Origin: Lentzea sp. NBRC 105346
Lineage (GTDB): Bacteria > Actinomycetota > Actinomycetes > Mycobacteriales > Pseudonocardiaceae
Assembly (NCBI RefSeq): GCF_030269605.1
Contig: NZ_BSTQ01000007.1
Location: forward strand, 248,001 to 312,000
Direction: 5' to 3'
DNA: 64,000 nucleotides
In this document: positions 54,691 through 62,561 of the stretch, piece by piece
Layout of the letters: every line of letters begins with the position of its first letter
Position numbering within the stretch: position 1 is the stretch's first letter
Notes under the pieces: model-generated
Told to the model about the DNA's origin: nothing
Databases searched by the model: none
Seen by the model: the letters and a program-made list of their open reading frames with translations, nothing else
Translations under genes and position numbers: made by a program

Positions 54691-55119
54691 TCAGTCCCAG
54701 CCGCCGCCGGAACGACCGCGCTTCGTCTCACCGCGCCGCTTCTTCTGGGCGATCCGCCGTTCCTTCGCACCACGGCTGGGCTTCGTCGGCCGGCGCACCT
54801 TCGGCGGCGGCGCGGCGGCCGCGCGCAGCACGTTCGCCAGCCGTTCCCTGGCGGCGGCACGGTTCTGCAGCTGGGCCCGGAACTCCGACGCGGCGATCGT
54901 GAGCACGCCGTCGACGAGCCGGCCCTCCAGCCGTTGCAGCATGCGCTCGCGGAAGTGCTCGGGGATCGACGGCGAGCGCGCCACGTCGAACGACAGCTCG
55001 ACGCGGCTGTCCGCGGTGTTCACGCCCTGCCCGCCGGGGCCGGACGACCGGGAGAAGCGTTCGCGCAACTCGGACCCCGGTATCACCAGGGTCCGCGTCA
55101 CGGTCACGTCGTCAGCCAC
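54691..55119 (-). CDS. arfB: Alternative ribosome-rescue factor / peptidyl-tRNA hydrolase ArfB
   Basis: A 142-residue release-factor-like protein with the catalytic G29-G30-Q31 in SRSSGPGGQGVNTADSRVEL and a basic C-terminal tail (RPTKPSRGAKERRIAQKKRRGETKRGR) that would enter the empty mRNA channel of stalled ribosomes. The GTG at 55119 (VADDVTVTRTLVIPG) is preferred over the frame opening at 55158. It ends 2 bp from the converging DUF6069 stop within a 14-bp palindrome. Confidence 0.9.
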   Translation of the reverse strand: MADDVTVTRTLVIPGSELRERFSRSSGPGGQGVNTADSRVELSFDVARSPSIPEHFRERMLQRLEGRLVDGVLTIAASEFRAQLQNRAAARERLANVLRAAAAPPPKVRRPTKPSRGAKERRIAQKKRRGETKRGRSGGGWD

Positions 55120-55129
55120 GTCGATCAGG

Positions 55130-55726
55130 TTAGAACGTGAGGCCCGGCAGCGACGCATAGGTTTTCAGCGTCTCGACGCGTTCCGGCGGGACGCGCGGTG
55201 TGTCGGAGGTGGAGATCACCCGGATATGCGTCCCGTCGGGCAGGAACGCGCTCACCTCGCGGCGCAGGCCGTCCGACGGGTGCACCACCAAGCGCCGGTC
55301 CGGGAGATCGATGACCTCGCAGTCGTCGCACGGACGGTAGACCTCCCAGCGCACCTCAACGATCAGCGTGATCGTGATGGGCGGGTTGCTTTCCATGACC
55401 ATCGTGCGTTCGCCGGCATAGTGGTCGCCCTTGTTGACGACCGTGAACGGGCGGTTGGCCGCGTCGAGCACCTTCGTCAGCTCGGCGGCGTGCTGGTCCG
55501 ACGTGGGTGGCGCGGGCGGGAGCGCGGTAGGCAGCCATGACGCCGGCCGGTCCACGGCGTGGTACGCGACCGGGCCGCCCGCCAGCACCAGGGCGACCGC
55601 GGCGGCCCCCATCCACGCGCGCAGGTGCAGCCGTTTCCTGCCTCTGCCGATCACGCGGGCCTTGTCGATCCCCAACGGCGGCTCGTCGTCGAGCGCGCTG
55701 GTCAGCAACGTGCGGATGTCGGTCAT
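55130..55726 (-). CDS. Probable membrane anti-sigma factor / sigma-associated protein
   Basis: A 198-residue protein: a short cytoplasmic N-terminus (MTDIRTLLTSALDDEPPLGID), one membrane helix (WMGAAAVALVLAGGPVAYHAV) and an extracytoplasmic domain of about 130 residues with a CDDC pair (YRPCDDCEVIDLP). It overlaps the upstream SigE-family sigma gene by ATGA, the usual arrangement of a sigma and its regulator. No zinc-binding HxxxCxxC motif is seen in the N-terminus, so the anti-sigma role is inferred from position. Confidence 0.75.
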   Translation of the reverse strand: MTDIRTLLTSALDDEPPLGIDKARVIGRGRKRLHLRAWMGAAAVALVLAGGPVAYHAVDRPASWLPTALPPAPPTSDQHAAELTKVLDAANRPFTVVNKGDHYAGERTMVMESNPPITITLIVEVRWEVYRPCDDCEVIDLPDRRLVVHPSDGLRREVSAFLPDGTHIRVISTSDTPRVPPERVETLKTYASLPGLTF

Positions 55727-56214
55727 GGCCGCTCCTCGAGTGCGGGGTCACCGAGCAGCGAGCGCAACGCGGCGAGGCCCTTCGCCGCCTGGCTCTTCAC
55801 GGTGCCTTCGGTGCGACCGAGGAGACGGGCGACCTCGCCGACGCTGAGGTCCTCCCAGTAGCGCAGCACCACGACCGTGCGCTGGCCGGAAGGCAATGCG
55901 GCCAACGCCCGCCGCACGTCGAGATCGGGCGAAGCCGGCGACACCGCTGTGTCCGGCAGGTCGCGCACCGCGCGCTCGCGGCGGAAGAATCCGCGGCGCG
56001 ACTCGTCGACGGCGGCACGCACCAGCACCTTGCGGGCGTAGGCGTCGACGGTGCCCGACCGCTGGACCCGCGGCCACGCCACATAAAGCTTGGCCAACGC
56101 GTTCTGGACGATGTCCTCGGCCCGGTGCCAGTCGCCGCACAGCAGGAACGCCGTGCGGCGCATCACGAGCGCACGCGCGTCGACGTACTCCCCGAACTCG
56201 CGGTCTCGATCCAC
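55723..56214 (-). CDS. SigE-family ECF RNA polymerase sigma factor
   Basis: A 163-residue ECF sigma factor: region 2 (DREFGEYVDARALVMRRTAFLLCGDWHRAEDIVQNALAKLYVAWPRV) and region 4 (LPSGQRTVVVLRYWEDLSVGEVARLLGRTEGTVKSQAAKGLAALRSLL). This is the Streptomyces-type SigE50 pattern. GTG start preceded by GAGGGGG. Its partner gene overlaps by 4 bp downstream. Confidence 0.92.
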   Translation of the reverse strand: MDRDREFGEYVDARALVMRRTAFLLCGDWHRAEDIVQNALAKLYVAWPRVQRSGTVDAYARKVLVRAAVDESRRGFFRRERAVRDLPDTAVSPASPDLDVRRALAALPSGQRTVVVLRYWEDLSVGEVARLLGRTEGTVKSQAAKGLAALRSLLGDPALEERP

Positions 56215-56266
56215 CCAACCCCCTCGGTCGCCGCTTAATACGCGGCGACGACCGGGAAAGGTTGCC

Positions 56267-57322
56267 TCAGAACCGCGGGTGATCTCCCACGAGCGAAGCG
56301 CCGGTACCCGGCGTCACCTCGCCCAGCACCCACGCGGGCACGTGCCGGGCCGTCAGCACGGCCAGCGCCCGGTCGACGTCCTCGGGCGCGACGATGGCGA
56401 CCATGCCGACGCCCATGTTGAACGCCTTCTCCATCTCCTCGCGCTCGACCCGGCCCCGCTGCGCGATCAGGGCGAACACGGGCTGAGGCGTCCAGGTGCC
56501 GCGGTCGAGCCGCGCCGAGAGGCCCTCGGGCAGCACGCGGGCCAGGTTGGCCGCGAGGCCGCCGCCGGTGACGTGCGCGAACCCGCGGACCTCGGTCTCG
56601 GCGATCAACGCCAGGCAGTCCTTGGCGTAGATGCGGGTGGGCTCCAGCAGTTCCTCACCCAGGGAACGCCCGAACTCCTCGACGTGACCGTTCAACGGCA
56701 TCCGGGCGATCTCCAGCAGCACGTGCCTGGCCAGCGAGTAGCCGTTGGAGTGCAGGCCGGACGAGCCCATCGCGATCACGACGTCACCGTCGCGGACGCG
56801 GTCCGGGCCCAGCAAACGAGAGTGCTCGACCACACCGACGCCCGTGCCGGAGATGTCGTAGTCGTGGTCGGCCATCAGGCCGGGGTGCTCGGCGGTCTCG
56901 CCACCCAGCAGGGCACAACCGGCCTGGACGCAGCCCTCGGCGATGCCCTTGACCAGCGAAGCGATCTTGTCCGGGACGACGCGGCCGACGGCGATGTAGT
57001 CCTGCACGAACAGGGGTTCGGCGCCGCACACCACGAGGTCGTCGACGATCATCGCGACGAGGTCGATGCCGACCGTGTCGTGCTTGTCGAGCGCCTGGGC
57101 CACCGCGATCTTCGTGCCGACGCCGTCGGTGGACGACGCGAGCACCGGCTCCTTCCAGCGGTCGAGCTTGAGCTGGAACAGGCCCGCGAAGCCGCCGATG
57201 CCGCCGAGCACCTCGGGGCGGCCGGCCTTGGCGGCCCACGGCTTCAGCTTCTCGACCGCCTCGTCACCTGCGGCGATACTGACACCAGCTGCGGCGTAGG
57301 TGGCCTTGGCGCTGTCGGTCAC
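56267..57322 (-). CDS. purM: Phosphoribosylformylglycinamidine cyclo-ligase PurM
   Basis: De novo purine synthesis, FGAM plus ATP to AIR. It has SIAAGDEAVEKLKPWA, LASSTDGVGTKIAVAQALDKHDTVGIDLVAM, VQDYIAVG and MGSSGLHSNGYSLAR. Start chosen at the GTG at 57322 (VTDSAKATYAAAG, with GGAAGAAG upstream), giving 351 residues; the frame opens at 57337 with MEEVD. It follows purF by about 30 bp on the same strand. Confidence 0.95.
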   Translation of the reverse strand: MTDSAKATYAAAGVSIAAGDEAVEKLKPWAAKAGRPEVLGGIGGFAGLFQLKLDRWKEPVLASSTDGVGTKIAVAQALDKHDTVGIDLVAMIVDDLVVCGAEPLFVQDYIAVGRVVPDKIASLVKGIAEGCVQAGCALLGGETAEHPGLMADHDYDISGTGVGVVEHSRLLGPDRVRDGDVVIAMGSSGLHSNGYSLARHVLLEIARMPLNGHVEEFGRSLGEELLEPTRIYAKDCLALIAETEVRGFAHVTGGGLAANLARVLPEGLSARLDRGTWTPQPVFALIAQRGRVEREEMEKAFNMGVGMVAIVAPEDVDRALAVLTARHVPAWVLGEVTPGTGASLVGDHPRF

Positions 57323-57351
57323 GTCAACTTCTTCCACTCAAAGAAAACGGG

Positions 57352-58857
57352 TCATGGCCTACGGAGAGCGTCTTCGGCACCGTACCCGTTGGCGAGGACG
57401 GGAGCGGCCGAGCCCGCCACGCCCTTGAGCCCTTCCAGCAGGTGCTTGCCGATGCGCGCGTCGTCCGGCAGCGGGATCGGGTACTCGCCGTCGAAGCACG
57501 CCGAGCAGAGCCGCGTCCGGGGCTGCTCGGTGGCCGCGACGAGGTTCTCCAGCGACACATAACCCAACGAGTCGGCGCCCACCGAGCGACGGATGCCGTC
57601 GTCGTCGAGGCCGTTCGCGATGAGCTCGGCGCGCGAGGCGAAGTCGATCCCGTAGAAGCACGGCCACTTGACCGGCGGCGACGCGATGCGGACGTGCACC
57701 TCGACCGCGCCCGCCTCGCGCAGCATGCGGACCAGCGCGCGCTGGGTGTTTCCGCGCACGATCGAGTCGTCGACCACGACGAGCCGCTTGCCGCGGATGA
57801 TGTCGCGCAACGGGTTGAGCTTCAGCCGGATGCCGAGCTGGCGGATCGTCTGGGACGGCTGGATGAACGTCCGGCCGACGTAGGCGTTCTTGACCAGGCC
57901 TGTCCCGTACGGGATGCCCGAGGCCTGGGCGTAGCCGATCGCGGCCGGCGTGCCGGACTCCGGCACCGGGATGACCAGGTCGGCCTCGGCCGGGTGCTCC
58001 TTGGCGAGCCGGCGACCGATCTCGACGCGGGTCGCGTGCACGGAACGGCCGGAGATCGTGGTGTCCGGACGCGCCAGGTAGACGTACTCGAAGATGCAGC
58101 CCTTGGGCTCGGGGTTCGCGAACCGCGACGAGCGCAGGCCGTCGGCGTCGATCGCGATGAGCTCGCCCGGCTCGACCTCGCGGACGAACGACGCGCCGAC
58201 GATGTCCAGCGCAGCGGTCTCGGACGCGACGACCCAGCCGCGCTCCAGGCGGCCGAGCACCAGCGGGCGCACGCCGTGCGGGTCGCGCGCCGCGTACAGC
58301 GTCGACTCGTCGGAGAACGTCAGGCAGAACGCGCCGCGCAGCGTCGGCAGCAGCTCGAGGGCCGCCTGCTCGATGCCCTTGTCGGCGGCGGTGTGCGCGA
58401 GCAGGCCGCAGACGATGTCGGAGTCGGTGGTGGCGCCGTTGCGCTCGACGATGCCCAGCTCCTGGGCGCGCGCGAGCAGTTCGGCGGTGTTCACCAGGTT
58501 GCCGTTGTGTCCGAGCGACAGGCCACTGCCCGCCGCGGTCGTGCGGAACGTCGGCTGGGCGTTCTCCCAGGTCGTCGACCCGGTCGTCGAGTAGCGGCAG
58601 TGGCCGACGGCGACGTGGCCGCGCAACGACTGCAGCACCTGCTCGTCGAACACCTGGCTGACCAGGCCCAGGTCCTTGAAGACCACGACCTGCGAGCCGT
58701 CGCCGACGGAGATGCCGGCCGCCTCCTGGCCGCGGTGCTGCAACGCGTAGAGGCCGTAGTAGGTGAGCTTGGCGACTTCTTCACCGGGAGCCCAGACGCC
58801 GAAGACGCCGCACTCCTCACGAGGTTCCGGGTCGGGCTGGGAATGGTCGGCGACCAC
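57352..58857 (-). CDS. purF: Amidophosphoribosyltransferase PurF
   Basis: The first committed step of purine synthesis. A 501-residue precursor whose N-terminal 15 residues are expected to be cleaved to expose the nucleophile Cys16 (EECGVFGVW). The glutaminase domain has LYALQHRGQEAAGISV and VGHCRYSTTG; the phosphoribosyltransferase domain has VVVDDSIVRGNTQRALV. C-terminal cysteines in RLCSACFDGEYP may bind an Fe-S cluster. GTG start with GAGGGAG. Directly upstream of purM. Confidence 0.96.
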   Translation of the reverse strand: MVADHSQPDPEPREECGVFGVWAPGEEVAKLTYYGLYALQHRGQEAAGISVGDGSQVVVFKDLGLVSQVFDEQVLQSLRGHVAVGHCRYSTTGSTTWENAQPTFRTTAAGSGLSLGHNGNLVNTAELLARAQELGIVERNGATTDSDIVCGLLAHTAADKGIEQAALELLPTLRGAFCLTFSDESTLYAARDPHGVRPLVLGRLERGWVVASETAALDIVGASFVREVEPGELIAIDADGLRSSRFANPEPKGCIFEYVYLARPDTTISGRSVHATRVEIGRRLAKEHPAEADLVIPVPESGTPAAIGYAQASGIPYGTGLVKNAYVGRTFIQPSQTIRQLGIRLKLNPLRDIIRGKRLVVVDDSIVRGNTQRALVRMLREAGAVEVHVRIASPPVKWPCFYGIDFASRAELIANGLDDDGIRRSVGADSLGYVSLENLVAATEQPRTRLCSACFDGEYPIPLPDDARIGKHLLEGLKGVAGSAAPVLANGYGAEDALRRP

Positions 58858-58903
58858 CGAAAGGCTCCCTCAGGATGGGGGGCAGGCTGCCTTCCGAGTG
58901 TAA

Positions 58904-58936
58904 GTGCCGATGGGGGTCAATCACCCCCATCGGCAC
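58904..58936 (-). terminator. 14-bp hairpin overlapping the FAD-oxidoreductase stop
   Basis: GTGCCGATGGGGGT (58904-58917) pairs with ACCCCCATCGGCAC (58923-58936) around CAATC. The stop codon of the upstream minus-strand gene lies within it. It would separate that transcript from purF. Confidence 0.7.
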
Positions 58937-60212
58937 CCCTCCGACGTGACGAAACGCACGTCCGGATGACCCTCGCGACGACTCCGGGTAGCAACAACCG
59001 GGTCGCGGGCCGCAAGAGACCGACCACGTGGAGGAACTCCTCCTGCACGACCGGGTCGCTGTTCCCGGCCAGCACGAGCCGGTCGACGTAGGCCGCCATC
59101 AGCCGGTGGCGCCTGCGCAACGAAAGCCCCTCGGTCCCTGGGAACCGCGCGTCCGCGTGCGTCGCCATGTCCCAGGGGACGTTCGTCAGCGCTCCCAGCC
59201 GGGCCTGGAAGTCACCCAGTTCACCCGCGCGCAGGCACTCGCCGAGCAGGTCGGAACCGAGCAGGCCCATCGTCATGCCCTGGCCGTAGACCGGGTTGAA
59301 GCTGCACAGCGCGTCGCCGAGGACCACGAACCCGCGGACCGGACGACGTTCGAAGTACCGCCTGCGGTTGCTGGTCGCTCGCGTACCGACCACGCCGGTC
59401 AACGGCTGCGCGGCCGCCACCGCCTCGGCGATGTCCGGCGCGACGAGTCCCTTCGCGAACCGCGTGAAGCCCTCCTCGTCGGTGGGCGGCCGGTCGTCGC
59501 CGAGACCGCACAGCGTGAGCTGCCAGCGCCCGCCCTCGATCGGGCACAAGAGGCCACCTCGCGTTTGCCCGGCACCGAGTTGGACGTACAGCACCCGCCA
59601 GTCGGCGGAATGCGAATCGGGAATCCGGTAAACCCGAGTGGCATATCCGAGGTGGGCATCCACCACCTTTTCCTCGGGCGGAACGATCCCCAGTCCGGAC
59701 AGCCGGCGCGGCGCCGTGGAAGCGCGACCACTCGCATCCACAACGAGATCCGCCCGCAATTCCCGGTCCCCGATGCGCACTCCGGTGACGCGATCGGACG
59801 CACCGAGGAGCCCGTCGACCCGGCCCCGCACCACGGGGACGTTGTCGATCACCCGCTGCCGCACCACCCACTCGAACAGCCCACGGGTCATGCTCAACGT
59901 CCGCACCTGTGACGGAAACCGTGTGCTCCAGCCGAAAGCGTTGCGGATCGCGACGTCAGCGCCCATGTCCACGTCGACCGCGCCGAGGCCGCGCAACTCT
60001 TCGGCGACGCCGGGCAGCAACCGTTCGGCGATCTGCAGCCCGCGGGTCAACAGGCCGTGCACATGCGCGGCCTGTGGTACACCCGTTCGAGGAACCGGGC
60101 TTTGCGAAAAGTCGTCACGTTCAACGAGTACGACCTCGTCGAAGTGGTCTCGCAACACGCGAACCGCGAACAAACCGGCGATTCCGCCACCCACAACAAT
60201 CGCGGTACCCAT
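58917..60212 (-). CDS. FAD-dependent oxidoreductase/monooxygenase-like
   Basis: A 431-residue flavoprotein: N-terminal dinucleotide-binding GxGxxG (VVGGGIAGLFAVRVL), the middle VVDASGRAS (DG-like motif), and the second FAD motif GDALCSFNPVYGQGMTMG. This resembles aromatic-ring hydroxylase/geranylgeranyl-reductase-like enzymes of secondary metabolism. The long C-terminus (RRRHRLMAAYVDRLVLAGN) is helical. Substrate unknown. It is divergent from the regulator at 60306, with 93 bp between, so that regulator may control it. Confidence 0.85.
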   Translation of the reverse strand: MGTAIVVGGGIAGLFAVRVLRDHFDEVVLVERDDFSQSPVPRTGVPQAAHVHGLLTRGLQIAERLLPGVAEELRGLGAVDVDMGADVAIRNAFGWSTRFPSQVRTLSMTRGLFEWVVRQRVIDNVPVVRGRVDGLLGASDRVTGVRIGDRELRADLVVDASGRASTAPRRLSGLGIVPPEEKVVDAHLGYATRVYRIPDSHSADWRVLYVQLGAGQTRGGLLCPIEGGRWQLTLCGLGDDRPPTDEEGFTRFAKGLVAPDIAEAVAAAQPLTGVVGTRATSNRRRYFERRPVRGFVVLGDALCSFNPVYGQGMTMGLLGSDLLGECLRAGELGDFQARLGALTNVPWDMATHADARFPGTEGLSLRRRHRLMAAYVDRLVLAGNSDPVVQEEFLHVVGLLRPATRLLLPGVVARVIRTCVSSRRRGADGGD

Positions 60213-60293
60213 GCGGCGAATGCTGTGAGGATTCGGAATCGGGGGTCAACGGGAAATGAGCGCAACGTTACGTTTTGAAAGACGGGTTTCCGC

Positions 60294-60299
60294 TAGCCT
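60294..60299 (+). promoter_or_regulatory. Candidate -10 of leaderless NB-ARC/LuxR gene
   Basis: TAGCCT ends 6 nt before the GTG at 60306. No well-spaced -35 was seen; the nearest TTGAAA (60275-60280) is too close. Confidence 0.4.
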
Positions 60300-60305
60300 C
60301 ACCAC

Positions 60306-62561
60306 GTGGCATGTCCTGTCTGCGGTGCACCTCTGCCCTGGACGGCACCTCGCCCCGGTAGGCGCGCGCGTTACTGCTCCGCCGCGTGTAAGCAGCGCGC
60401 CTACCGATCGCGCCGGGACACGACCTCGGCGGTGGGCAACCTCGTTCGCCGCACCGACAGCTTCATCGGCCGCACCCGTGAGCGGAACGCGCTCACGAGA
60501 CTGGTCCGCAGCCACCGGCTGGTGACCGTCACCGGGCCGCCCGGTGTCGGCAAGACGAGGCTCGCGATCGAGGTCGCCGGGGCGCTGAACCGCGTCGGCG
60601 GCGTGTGGTTCATCGACCTCACCGCCGTGCTCGACCCCACCCAGGTGGATCAGGCCGTGGCGGGTGCGATGGGTGTGGAGTCGCGGGACAGTTCCGCGCG
60701 CGAGGCGCTGGCCGGGCACCTGGCGTCGCTGCAGGCGCTGCTGGTGCTGGACAACTGCGAGCACGTGATCGACAGCTGCGCGGACCTCCTGGCGTGGCTG
60801 CTGCCGCGCTGCCCGTCGATCCGTGTGGTCACGACCAGCCGGGAGGCGCTGCGGATCGCCGGCGAGCACGTCTACACGCTCGGCCCACTCGACGATCTCG
60901 ACGACGCCCTGCGGCTCTTCGCGGACCGGGCGGCGGCCGCGGACAGCGAGTTCGTGCTCACCCCGGCGGTCAGTGACCTGTGCCGCAGGCTGGACGGGCT
61001 GCCGCTGGCGATCGAGCTGGCCGCGCGGCGCGTGCAGGTGCTGCACCTGACCGGGCTCGCCGACCTGTTGCGCGAGGGCGATCCGTCCGGATCCCATCCG
61101 AGCCTGGAGGCCGCGATCAGGTGGAGCTACCAGCTGCTCGCTCCGGACGAGCAGGTCGCGTTGCGCAGGCTCTCGGTGCTCGCGGGCCGGTTCGGCGTCG
61201 AGGAGGCGGCCGCCGCATGCGATGTGGCCGACGTGGTCGAACCGCTGGTGAGCCTGACGAACAAGTCGCTCGTGGCCGTCGACGACGGGAAGTTCCGGCT
61301 GCTCGAGGCGATCCGGATGTTCGGGCAGGCGCGGCTGCGAGAACACGGCGAGACCGACACGACGTTCGCCCGGCTCGTCGACCACTTCGCGCGCGAGGTG
61401 GAGCCGCAGTCGGTCCGTGCCTACCCGGACATGGCGACGCTGCGGTCGTGGTGCGAGCGAGCGAGCACGCTCGCCGCCGTCACGGACTGGGCCACCCGCA
61501 ACAACGACCCGCGTGCGGCCATGCTGACCTGGAGTCTCGCCGTGACCTGGGTGCTGATGGGGCACGTCGTGGAGACGCGGGCACTCGTGCTCTCCGGACT
61601 GAAGCGGGACGCGTCACCGCAGTACCGGGCACCGCTGCTCTCCGTCCTGGCGATCCTCGACGACTGGGCCGGGCAGCGCGACCGAGCGCGGGAAACCCTG
61701 TGGCAGGTGGCGCGGATCGAGGAGGCCCTCGGCCGGCCGGGCAGGCTGGCTCGCGCCCACTGCGGGCTCGGCGTGGCGTACGAACGGATGGACGATCTCG
61801 ACCGCGCCCGGCAACACCATCTGGCGGCGCTGGCGTTGGTCCGGCAGATCGACGAACAGCCCGCCGTGGCCCACACGCTCTACCAACTCGGCCACATCGC
61901 GTACCTCCAGGGTGATCTCGACACGGCGGCGGCCGAACTGGAGGAGGCGTGCCGGATCCTCGACACGCACGAGATGACGCCGTTGCAGGTGGCCGCGCTG
62001 TGGCACGGGCTCGGTGAGGTCGAGCTGGCCCGCGGCGACATCGACACCGCGCAGCGGTATTTCGCCGAGACCATCCGCGCGGCCCCCAACGTGCCGGTCC
62101 AGCTGGTGCACGGGCTGCAGGGCCTCGCGGCCGCGGCCGTCATGAGCGGTCAGCCGGAGCGCGCGCTGAAGCTCGCCGAGGCGGCACTGGTCGTCCAGCG
62201 GGATCTCGGCACGCCGGAACGGCAGTGGCAGCGCAGCATCGACGCGACGATCGCCCATGCGAGCGCGAAGGTCAGCAGCGGCCGGATCCAGACCATCCGC
62301 ACGGCGGCGCGGCGGATGTCGGTGGCGCAGATCATCGACTACGCGCTCGACGGTGTTCAGGAGGCGACCTCACCCTTGTCCCTGCGCCAGCTGGAGATCT
62401 GCCGTTCTGTCGCAAATGGACAGACGGATCGGCAGATCGCGAACGACTTCGGCGTGTCCACCCGCACGGTCAGCACGTACCTGGAACAGATCCGCGAACA
62501 GCTCGGCGTGCACTCACGGGCCGAGATCGCGGCGTGGATCGCGCAGCAGGACGCCCGGTGA
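60306..62561 (+). CDS. Zinc-ribbon / NB-ARC ATPase / TPR / LuxR-HTH regulator
   Basis: A 751-residue STAND regulator. A putative four-Cys zinc site comes first (C3-x-x-C6 and C24-x(3)-C28, in RYCSAACKQRAYRSR). Then an ATPase: P-loop GPPGVGKTRLA near 78, Walker B LLVLDNCEHV, TTSREAL, GLPLAIELAARR. TPR-like helices follow (about 400-650), then a LuxR HTH (about 692-748: LSLRQLEICRSVANGQTDRQIANDFGVSTRTVSTYLEQI). It probably oligomerises on a signal and activates nearby genes. The GTGA overlap joins it to a paralogous gene. Confidence 0.9.
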   Translation: MACPVCGAPLPWTAPRPGRRARYCSAACKQRAYRSRRDTTSAVGNLVRRTDSFIGRTRERNALTRLVRSHRLVTVTGPPGVGKTRLAIEVAGALNRVGGVWFIDLTAVLDPTQVDQAVAGAMGVESRDSSAREALAGHLASLQALLVLDNCEHVIDSCADLLAWLLPRCPSIRVVTTSREALRIAGEHVYTLGPLDDLDDALRLFADRAAAADSEFVLTPAVSDLCRRLDGLPLAIELAARRVQVLHLTGLADLLREGDPSGSHPSLEAAIRWSYQLLAPDEQVALRRLSVLAGRFGVEEAAAACDVADVVEPLVSLTNKSLVAVDDGKFRLLEAIRMFGQARLREHGETDTTFARLVDHFAREVEPQSVRAYPDMATLRSWCERASTLAAVTDWATRNNDPRAAMLTWSLAVTWVLMGHVVETRALVLSGLKRDASPQYRAPLLSVLAILDDWAGQRDRARETLWQVARIEEALGRPGRLARAHCGLGVAYERMDDLDRARQHHLAALALVRQIDEQPAVAHTLYQLGHIAYLQGDLDTAAAELEEACRILDTHEMTPLQVAALWHGLGEVELARGDIDTAQRYFAETIRAAPNVPVQLVHGLQGLAAAAVMSGQPERALKLAEAALVVQRDLGTPERQWQRSIDATIAHASAKVSSGRIQTIRTAARRMSVAQIIDYALDGVQEATSPLSLRQLEICRSVANGQTDRQIANDFGVSTRTVSTYLEQIREQLGVHSRAEIAAWIAQQDAR

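Noticed and set aside
54683..54696. Regulatory palindrome GACTGACGTCAGTC
   Set aside because: It spans the two converging stop codons and has no loop; most simply explained by the TGA codons of both genes.
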